Of a stretch of 33,178 bases of DNA, positions 27,550-33,178 are shown piece after piece (position 1 is the first letter of the stretch; the number at the start of each line of letters is the position of its first letter). The stretch spans positions 1 through 33,178 of the forward strand of contig CALXLX010000023.1 of assembly GCA_944389315.1 (NCBI GenBank), in the 5' to 3' direction. Below the pieces are notes generated by a model. It ran no database searches. It was not told the DNA's origin and saw only the letters and a program-made list of their open reading frames with translations. Source of the stretch: an uncultured Opitutales bacterium (lineage in GTDB: Bacteria > Verrucomicrobiota > Verrucomicrobiia > Opitutales > Intestinicryptomonadaceae). The position numbers and the translations under genes were made by a program.

Positions 27550-29841
27550 TTAGAACAGGCTGTAGGCAACCGTGACGCCCGCCATGACTATGGCGACCAT
27601 GCTCATGAGCTTTACGAGAATGTTCAGCGACGGGCCCGACGTATCCTTGAAGGGGTCTCCGACCGTGTCGCCTATAACAGCCGCCTTGTGAGCCTCAGAG
27701 CCTTTGCCTCCGAGATTGCCCTGTTCTATGAACTTTTTGGCGTTATCCCAGGAGCCGCCGCTGTTTGCCATAAATATGGCAAGCACGAAACCCGCCGCAA
27801 GGGCGCCTGTCAGCAGGCCGAGAACTCCCGGCACGCCGAATATCAAGCCCACGGCAACGGGGGCTGCAATAGCCAAGAGAGAAGGGAACATCATCTCCTT
27901 CTGCGCGGCCTTAGTGGATATGCCCACACAGCGCGCATAGTCGGGATCGACCTTGCCCTCCATTATGCCGGCCGTCTCGCGGAACTGGCGGCGAACCTCG
28001 TTTACCATCTTGTTGGCCGCGCGGCCAACGGCGTTCATCGTAAGCCCGCAGAATAGGAACGCCATCATGGCGCCTATGAATATGCCGAGAAGCACCTTCG
28101 GGTTCATAAGATGCACGTCGTAAACGTTCATGAAGTCCACAAGGCCCGCGGTCTTTACGTCTTTTCCAAGAAGCGTAAACTCGTTTATGATTGCGTCAAC
28201 CTTTGCAAGACCCTTGCCCGAAGCGTGCGTGATGCCTATCCTGAGCTCCTCGACATAGGAGGCCAGCAGCGCAAGCGCCGTAAGAGCCGCCGAGCCTATC
28301 GCAAAGCCCTTGCCTGTTGCGGCGGTTGTGTTGCCGAGGGAGTCGAGCATGTCAGTGCGCCTGCGCACTTCCTTGCCCAGGCCCGCCATTTCGGCATTGC
28401 CGCCGGCGTTGTCTGCTATGGGGCCGTACGCGTCTGTCGCGAGGGTTATGCCCAGTGTGGAAAGCATGCCCACCGAGGCTATTCCTATGCCGTAAAGGCC
28501 CTCGGATATGTTGGCAAAATCCCAGCCCGCGGAGAACATGTACGCCAGAGCCGTTCCCACAACGATGGCCATAACGGGATAGAAGGTGGATATCATGCCC
28601 GTGCCCATGCCTGCTATGATTACCGTAGCCGGGCCCGTTTTTGCCTGGAAGGCTATGTCTTTTGTGGGCTTGTAGGCCTCGGAGGTGTAATATTCCGTGA
28701 TTTTGCCTATGAATATGCCCGTTACAAGGCCCACAACTATGGAGCCAAATTTGCCCCAGCAGTTCGGCAAGTTGAGCATGTAAAGTATAGCGGCTGAGGC
28801 TATAAGTATGAGTACGGAACTTACATTTATGCCTTTGCCGAGCGCGCCGAGCAGCTGCTTTGAATCCGCGCCGGGCTTAACCTTTACAAAGTATATGCCC
28901 ACTATGGAAAGTATGGTTCCTATCGCGCCTATCAGCATGGGGGCGATTACGGCCTTCATCTGAACATCGGGCGAGGCGCTCATGTAGGCGGCCGCTCCGA
29001 GCGAGGCGGTTGCAAGTATGGAGCCGCAGTAGGATTCGTAAAGGTCAGCGCCCATTCCGGCGACGTCGCCTACGTTGTCTCCTACATTGTCGGCGATAGT
29101 CGCGGGATTGCGGGGGTCGTCCTCGGGGATTCCGGCCTCGACCTTGCCCACGAGGTCTGCGCCAACGTCTGCGGCCTTTGTGAATATGCCGCCGCCGACT
29201 CTCGCAAAGAGCGCCTGCAAGCTGGCGCCCATGCCGAAGGTCAGCATGGTCGTGGTTATCATAATCATCTTATGCTGGTAGCTGACGTCGTCTATGAGGC
29301 CGTTTAGAATGAGGAACCATGCGGATATGTCCAGCAGGGCCAGCCCCACAACGACCAAGCCCATCACCGCTCCCGAGCGGAACGCAACCTTAAGGCCGCT
29401 GTCGAGAGATTTGTTAGCCGCCCAGGCCGCGCGGTTGGACGCGTATGTGGCCGTCTTCATCCCGAAGTATCCGGCCAAGCCCGAGAAGAAACCTCCCGTC
29501 AGGAACGCGAAGGGAACCCACTCGTTCTGCACGCCCAGCCCGTAGGCTAAGAACGCAAATATCGCAGTGATGATTAAAAAGACTATGCCAACCATCTTGT
29601 ACTGCTGCCACAGATACGCCGTTGCGCCCTCGCGGACGTGCCCGGCTATCTTCTTCATGATGTCGGTGCCCTCGTCGGCGCGTTTCATGCCGCAGTAAAA
29701 TATGCGTGCGAATACCAGCGCAAGTATGGAGGCCGCGGGAACAAGCCAGAATATGGGGCTTATCCCGCAGGCGGAGCCTGCCTGCGCCGCGTTTGACGCC
29801 GCGTCGGCCGCGGCGAGTGTCGGTATGTATAAACAGTTCAT
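27550..29841 (-). CDS. hppA: Membrane-bound pyrophosphatase, K+-dependent type (H+ or Na+ pump)
   Basis: A 763-residue, roughly 16-helix membrane enzyme that couples pyrophosphate hydrolysis to cation export. The hydrolytic loop [11 protein letters not shown] is encoded near 29131-29165 and is followed by a [16 protein letters not shown] loop. [10 protein letters not shown] (28306-28335) has Ala and Gly at the two positions where K+-independent enzymes have Lys and Thr, so this is the K+-dependent class. That class includes both H+ and Na+ pumps, so the pumped ion stays open. The start at 29841 has an A/T-rich leader without a Shine-Dalgarno sequence. A gene of unknown function lies 55 bases upstream on the same strand. 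Confidence 0.96.
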   Translation of the reverse strand: MNCLYIPTLAAADAASNAAQAGSACGISPIFWLVPAASILALVFARIFYCGMKRADEGTDIMKKIAGHVREGATAYLWQQYKMVGIVFLIITAIFAFLAYGLGVQNEWVPFAFLTGGFFSGLAGYFGMKTATYASNRAAWAANKSLDSGLKVAFRSGAVMGLVVVGLALLDISAWFLILNGLIDDVSYQHKMIMITTTMLTFGMGASLQALFARVGGGIFTKAADVGADLVGKVEAGIPEDDPRNPATIADNVGDNVGDVAGMGADLYESYCGSILATASLGAAAYMSASPDVQMKAVIAPMLIGAIGTILSIVGIYFVKVKPGADSKQLLGALGKGINVSSVLILIASAAILYMLNLPNCWGKFGSIVVGLVTGIFIGKITEYYTSEAYKPTKDIAFQAKTGPATVIIAGMGTGMISTFYPVMAIVVGTALAYMFSAGWDFANISEGLYGIGIASVGMLSTLGITLATDAYGPIADNAGGNAEMAGLGKEVRRRTDMLDSLGNTTAATGKGFAIGSAALTALALLASYVEELRIGITHASGKGLAKVDAIINEFTLLGKDVKTAGLVDFMNVYDVHLMNPKVLLGIFIGAMMAFLFCGLTMNAVGRAANKMVNEVRRQFRETAGIMEGKVDPDYARCVGISTKAAQKEMMFPSLLAIAAPVAVGLIFGVPGVLGLLTGALAAGFVLAIFMANSGGSWDNAKKFIEQGNLGGKGSEAHKAAVIGDTVGDPFKDTSGPSLNILVKLMSMVAIVMAGVTVAYSLF

Positions 29842-29896
29842 ATTTTTATCAAAAATTTCTTATTTGCAGAGCCCGCAAAACTTAGGCGCATGGAAT

Positions 29897-30670
29897 TTAT
29901 TCGCCGAAGTTTGCAAGAGCGCTGCGCCACCAGTCGTAATACTTGTTCTCCAGATCGTCCCTCGAGGGCAGCGGATAATATTTCATGCCGGAGGCGTCTC
30001 CGACATAGAAGCCGCGCCTTATGGTTCTGAAAAGAATCTCTCCGTTGAGGGTCCTCATGAATATCTTGTTGTTGCGCTTCCCCTTAGTCTGGACGGCGCG
30101 TATGCAGTCGCGCAGATGCTGGGAGTTCTTGTAGGGCAGGTCGCCCAAATCTCCGTTTTCAGGATCCTTCTCCAGAGAGCCGAGCTTCATGTCGCAGAAG
30201 GCGAATTTGTCCAAATGCACGAGCCTGTCCTCGCTCGTTAGCCTCTTGATGTACTCCGCCGGATTCAGCACGCTGACAACGCGCGGGCGTATGGGCGCCA
30301 AGTCCTGGTACATGAAGAGCTTTTCGTCGTCCGGCTCAAAGGGCTGTTCGTCGAGCCCGAGAGTCTTGCCGTCGGAAGTGACAACATAGAGCTTCTTTAT
30401 CGCCGAGAGCGGAACATGCTCCAGAACCCTGTAAACGGCCAGATAGACGGACTTGTGCGGCGAGCCGTCCTCGTGGGGCTGGCAAAGCTCGTCGATTCTG
30501 TCAACGGGCAGAAAGTCCGACTTGAAGTTCTTGTCCAGCTCGAAGAACATAGCCTGGCCGCAGCTCCTCCTGAATACTCCGGTTGCATAATATGCTCCGA
30601 ATTCTTCAGGTGACAGATGCGAGGCTATCAGCGCTTCGGGCAACAGAGATAGATATAAGTATTTTTCCAT
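29897..30670 (-). CDS. Conserved-looking cytoplasmic protein of unknown function
   Basis: A 257-residue protein that I do not recognise as a named family, although its start (M-E-K-Y-L-Y-L-S-L-L-P-E-A-L-I-A-S) gives a faint memory of uncharacterised proteins in Bacteroidetes and spirochaetes. It has no signal peptide, membrane helix or evident catalytic motif. It is mixed alpha/beta and acidic, with G-Q-A-M-F-F-E-L-D (about 38-46), R-P-R-V-V-S-V-L-N-P-A-E-Y (about 128-140) and a Trp-containing end (Y-D-W-W-R-S-A-L). Base composition matches its neighbours. It is 55 bases upstream of hppA, perhaps co-transcribed, and diverges from metF. Confidence 0.85.
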   Translation of the reverse strand: MEKYLYLSLLPEALIASHLSPEEFGAYYATGVFRRSCGQAMFFELDKNFKSDFLPVDRIDELCQPHEDGSPHKSVYLAVYRVLEHVPLSAIKKLYVVTSDGKTLGLDEQPFEPDDEKLFMYQDLAPIRPRVVSVLNPAEYIKRLTSEDRLVHLDKFAFCDMKLGSLEKDPENGDLGDLPYKNSQHLRDCIRAVQTKGKRNNKIFMRTLNGEILFRTIRRGFYVGDASGMKYYPLPSRDDLENKYYDWWRSALANFGE

Positions 30671-30818
30671 AGTGAATATTTTTTACAAAAATTACGCGCG
30701 AAAATTATGCCCCCTAACAGCTTATTTAACAAGCATTATTTCCGCTTTTTTAATAATTAGTCTTAATCGGAAATAAAGCCAACAAAATCCAAATTTTTTG
30801 AGTCAAAAATATAATCCC

Positions 30819-30848
30819 TTGACGAATTTTTCATATTCGCCAAATTAT
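30819..30848 (+). promoter_or_regulatory. Candidate metF promoter overlapped by an inverted repeat
   Basis: TTGACG (30819-30824) and AATTAT (30843-30848), 18 bases apart, form a plausible sigma-70 promoter for metF. The same bases hold an inverted repeat: TTGACGAAT (30819-30827) and ATTCGCCAA (30835-30843), eight of nine positions complementary. A repressor bound there would cover the -35 element. No regulator is encoded nearby. Confidence 0.45.
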
Positions 30849-30880
30849 TTTCAAATAAAGGTAAGATTTAAGCGTAGAAT

Positions 30881-31777
30881 ATGAATAAACTTTCGGAAAA
30901 TATAGCGGACAAATTTCGCAGGCTGAACCGTACTCTTATATCAGTGGAGTTCTTCCCGCCCAAGACAGAGGAGGGCGCCCGCCAGATTTTGGCCACCGCC
31001 GAGTCCGTCCGGGAGATAATGCCAGACTACGTTTCCATAACCTACGGGGCCGGCGGCTCCACCCGCGATCTTTCTATGAGGTACGGGGAAATACTCAAAA
31101 ACGACTACGCTTTCGACGTGCTGCCGCATCTTACCTGCGTGGGACATTCAAAGTCGGAAATCGCCGAAATACTCGAAAAGCTCAAGGACGCAGGCTTTAA
31201 AAATATAATGGCCCTAAGGGGGGATCCGCCTAAGGGAGACAAAAATTTTGTCCCCCATCCAGACGGCTTTGCGCATGCATCCGAGCTTATAAGTTTTATA
31301 AAGAGCCGCTATCCCGACTTTTCCGTAGGCTGCGCGGGCTATCCGGAGCGCCACCCGGAGGCCGCAAGTTTCGACGAAGACATCTCATGGCTTAGGCACA
31401 AGATAGATTGCGGCGCGGACTTCGTCGTCACCCAGATGTTCTTCGACAATGCAATATTTTATTCCTTCAGGGACAAGTGTCTGAAAGCGGGCATAGACAA
31501 GCCCATAATAGCGGGGGTTCTTCCGGCTCTTTCGGCAAAGCAGCTCTCCAATTTTTCCACTATGTGCAACACCTTCCTGCCAGAGGAGCTGGTGAGCAAG
31601 ATGGCTTCGGCTAAAGATTCGGAGGATTCCCTGAAAGTTGGGGCTGACTGGGCGCAGGGCCAGGTTGTGGACCTAATAAAAAACCGCGCTGCGGGAGTTC
31701 ATATGTACATTTTAAACAGGGCGCACTGCGTATTGCAGCTGGTCAGGGCCGCGCGCGCCGCGTCGGCGGGGCTATGA
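30881..31777 (+). CDS. metF: Methylenetetrahydrofolate reductase
   Basis: A 298-residue FAD enzyme reducing 5,10-methylene-THF to 5-methyl-THF, the methyl donor for methionine synthesis (E. coli MetF 296). Glu23 in S-V-E-F-F-P-P-K-T is the catalytic acid. V-S-I-T-Y-G-A-G-G-S-T-R near 51, H-L-T-C-V-G, A-L-R-G-D-P-P-K-G and the F-V-V-T-Q-M-F-F-D-N segment near 185 are family motifs. It lacks the regulatory C-terminal domain of eukaryotic enzymes, as expected. A purine-rich AAAGGTAAG lies about 20 bases before the ATG, too far for a normal ribosome site. The stop overlaps the next gene by four bases (ATGA). Confidence 0.96.
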   Translation: MNKLSENIADKFRRLNRTLISVEFFPPKTEEGARQILATAESVREIMPDYVSITYGAGGSTRDLSMRYGEILKNDYAFDVLPHLTCVGHSKSEIAEILEKLKDAGFKNIMALRGDPPKGDKNFVPHPDGFAHASELISFIKSRYPDFSVGCAGYPERHPEAASFDEDISWLRHKIDCGADFVVTQMFFDNAIFYSFRDKCLKAGIDKPIIAGVLPALSAKQLSNFSTMCNTFLPEELVSKMASAKDSEDSLKVGADWAQGQVVDLIKNRAAGVHMYILNRAHCVLQLVRAARAASAGL

Positions 31778-32418
31778 GATTTAGTCACATAATTTGGGAT
31801 TGGAACGGCACGATAGTCGACGACGCCCCCCTGTCTTTGGAGATATTAAACCGCACTCTCGCAAAGCGGGGCATCGCGCCGCTTACTCTTGAAAGATACA
31901 GGGATACTTTCGACTTCCCCGTGTCGGAGTTCTACGAAAGTTTGGGCTTCGATTTTTCAAAGGAGTCCGTGGAGGCGGTCGGCAGGGATTTTGTCGAGGC
32001 GTACAACAAAGCCCAGCGAGACTGCCCGATGCGCCGCGGCGTTTTGGACATGCTAAGGCGCATAGCGGATTCTTCCCGGACAACACAAAGCGTTCTTAGC
32101 GCCTACGAGAAGAACTCTTTGGTCTCCGCAATGAATATTCGCGGCTTGGGTGAGTTTTTCGATCTGGTTTCCGGGCTAGACAATATTTACGCCGGCTCAA
32201 AGGAGGCTTTGGGCAGGGCGCATATCGCAAAGATAGGGGTTGGCCCCGGCGAGGTTCTCATGGTGGGAGACACTACTCATGATTTTAAAACCGCGCAGGC
32301 CATGGGGGTGTCGTGCGCGCTTTTGTGCGGGGGGCACCACAGCCGCAGGCGCCTTGAGTCCACCGGGGCTGCGGTTTTCTCGGACATTGGCGAATTGTGG
32401 GACTTTTTGTCTGTATAG
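31774..32418 (+). CDS. HAD-family hydrolase, phosphoglycolate-phosphatase-like
   Basis: A 214-residue haloacid dehalogenase superfamily phosphatase. Motif I is D9-W-N-G-T (D-x-N, with Asn in place of the second Asp). Motif II is the Ser in V-L-S-A-Y-E, motif III a Lys in A-G-S-K-E-A, and motif IV G-D-T-T-H-D-F. The helical cap domain (about 17-80) is of the type found in phosphoglycolate phosphatases. The W-D-W-N-G-T form is found in many bacterial HAD proteins and need not mean loss of activity. Substrate unknown. It overlaps metF by four bases and is probably translated from the same message; a link to folate metabolism is not evident. Confidence 0.92.
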   Translation: MRFSHIIWDWNGTIVDDAPLSLEILNRTLAKRGIAPLTLERYRDTFDFPVSEFYESLGFDFSKESVEAVGRDFVEAYNKAQRDCPMRRGVLDMLRRIADSSRTTQSVLSAYEKNSLVSAMNIRGLGEFFDLVSGLDNIYAGSKEALGRAHIAKIGVGPGEVLMVGDTTHDFKTAQAMGVSCALLCGGHHSRRRLESTGAAVFSDIGELWDFLSV

Positions 32419-32626
32419 CCTTTTAGAATTCTCTCGGTGCGCGGCAAAGTTTTTTATTTCCGGCGGTTTTGCGGCGATGGCTGTATTTTTTTTCGGCGAA
32501 GCAAGCGTGCCGCCGAAAAATTTTGCCGCGGGCGTTTTTTCCTTTACTTGTTTTTTGCTGAATAGATATTGGAAGAAGAACGCCTCCAATTTAGGCGTGC
32601 TCAAACGTAAACCGCATAGCTGGTCG

Positions 32627-33178
32627 ATGAAAAATAAAATATTCTTTGCGCTGTCCGTATGCTTCTTGATTCTGTCTTCCCTCGTGGGTGCGACCGAAAA
32701 GTACAGGGAAATATCCGGCGTTTATCCGCACTTGGTCTTCTCAAATTCCGGGGGCGAGTGCGGCACGGGCGCGGTGGTCGCCTTCGCGGGAAAACTTTGG
32801 GCGGTAACATATCCGCCCCATGTCTATTTTGAAAGCGACGACAAACTCTACGAGATATCCCCCAATCTCGATATCCGCGTGCGGCCCGAAAGCGTGGGCG
32901 GCACCAACGCCAACAGGTTTATTCATAGGGAGAGCGGAAAGCTCGTTATAGGGCCCTATGTCATTTCTCCGGACGCTTCTGTCCGGGCTATACCGCGCCG
33001 CCTCATGCCTGGGCGCCTTACCGGAACGGCGCGCCATCTGGCGGATCCGGCCAATAGGGTTTACATAGCCACCATGGAGGAGGGGCTCTACGAGCACGAT
33101 TTAAACACCATGCAGGTGGGCGGGCTTATAAGGGACGGCAAGCTGAAGCCAGATTTTGAAGTTCCCCAAAACCTCAGA
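32627..33178 (+). CDS. Secreted protein of unknown function, N-terminal part (runs off the window)
   Basis: An open frame from the ATG at 32627 to the window end, 184 codons with no stop. The N-terminus is a signal peptide (K-N-K followed by a hydrophobic run, cleavage probably after V-G-A near residue 22). The mature part is rich in short beta segments typical of propeller-like repeats: G-A-V-V-A-F-A-G-K-L-W-A-V-T-Y-P-P-H, K-L-Y-E-I, R-P-E-S-V-G-G-T-N-A-N-R-F-I-H-R-E-S and L-T-G-T-A-R-H-L. I recall similar uncharacterised secreted proteins in Planctomycetes and Bacteroidetes, but cannot name the family. A sugar-related or other extracellular role cannot be assigned from this part. Confidence 0.85.
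   Translation, partial: MKNKIFFALSVCFLILSSLVGATEKYREISGVYPHLVFSNSGGECGTGAVVAFAGKLWAVTYPPHVYFESDDKLYEISPNLDIRVRPESVGGTNANRFIHRESGKLVIGPYVISPDASVRAIPRRLMPGRLTGTARHLADPANRVYIATMEEGLYEHDLNTMQVGGLIRDGKLKPDFEVPQNLR

Noticed and set aside
32489..32520. Hairpin TTTTTCGGCG/CGCCGAAAAA after the HAD gene
   Set aside because: T residues precede and A residues follow the stem on both strands, the reverse of a terminator, so no termination role is claimed.
32197..32604. Minus-strand frame downstream of the HAD gene
   Set aside because: It overlaps the end of the certain HAD gene and an A/T-rich gap, with no family signature.

Overview
This looks like one end of a metagenome or draft-genome contig from a Gram-negative bacterium, most likely a Verrucomicrobiota member close to Opitutales/Puniceicoccales. 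That placement is by recognition only. It rests on a KDO transferase (so an LPS outer membrane), an ECF sigma factor with a one-helix partner, a cysteine-free FmdB-like protein, a membrane pyrophosphatase, a secreted GH2 enzyme, GTPase/GAP1-type genes, heavy use of ATA for isoleucine, and many starts without a Shine-Dalgarno sequence. Bases 1-29 are Illumina adapter, not genome, so the true contig edge is base 30.

Layout. 30-435 holds the C-terminal end of a Sel1/TPR-like protein with a terminator. 728-7118 (minus) is a tightly coupled four-gene operon: a zinc-finger GTPase with an FHA-like N-terminus, a GAP1-N2-like protein with a membrane anchor, a 936-residue helical membrane protein and a small GYF_2-like two-helix membrane protein. 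This is the most interesting locus. Divergent from it are an ECF sigma factor with a candidate self-recognised promoter and an anti-sigma-like membrane protein (7273-8393). Next comes a compact cluster (8498-10793): FmdB zinc ribbon, TPR lipoprotein, site-2 protease and cysteine-free FmdB-like protein. It converges on a fatty-acid/LPS operon (dehydratase, ketoacyl synthase, waaA; 10996-14031, minus) across a shared terminator.

14163-17127 carries nadK, a YihY/BrkB membrane protein and pdxH. 17444-21313 is a 1289-residue secreted GH2 beta-galactosidase with an apparent LamG-like insertion. 21591-26992 carries class I fumarase, leuB and alaS in close succession. On the minus strand are a K+-dependent-type membrane pyrophosphatase and an unrecognised 257-residue protein (27550-30670). 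Divergent from these are metF and a HAD phosphatase (30881-32418), and the window ends inside a secreted protein gene (32627 onward).

Most of the window is housekeeping: cofactors (NADP, PLP, folate C1), TCA cycle, leucine, translation, LPS and fatty-acid synthesis. The accessory parts are the GTPase/GAP1 operon, the ECF sigma module and the modified GH2 enzyme. No CRISPR array, IS element, rRNA or tRNA was seen.
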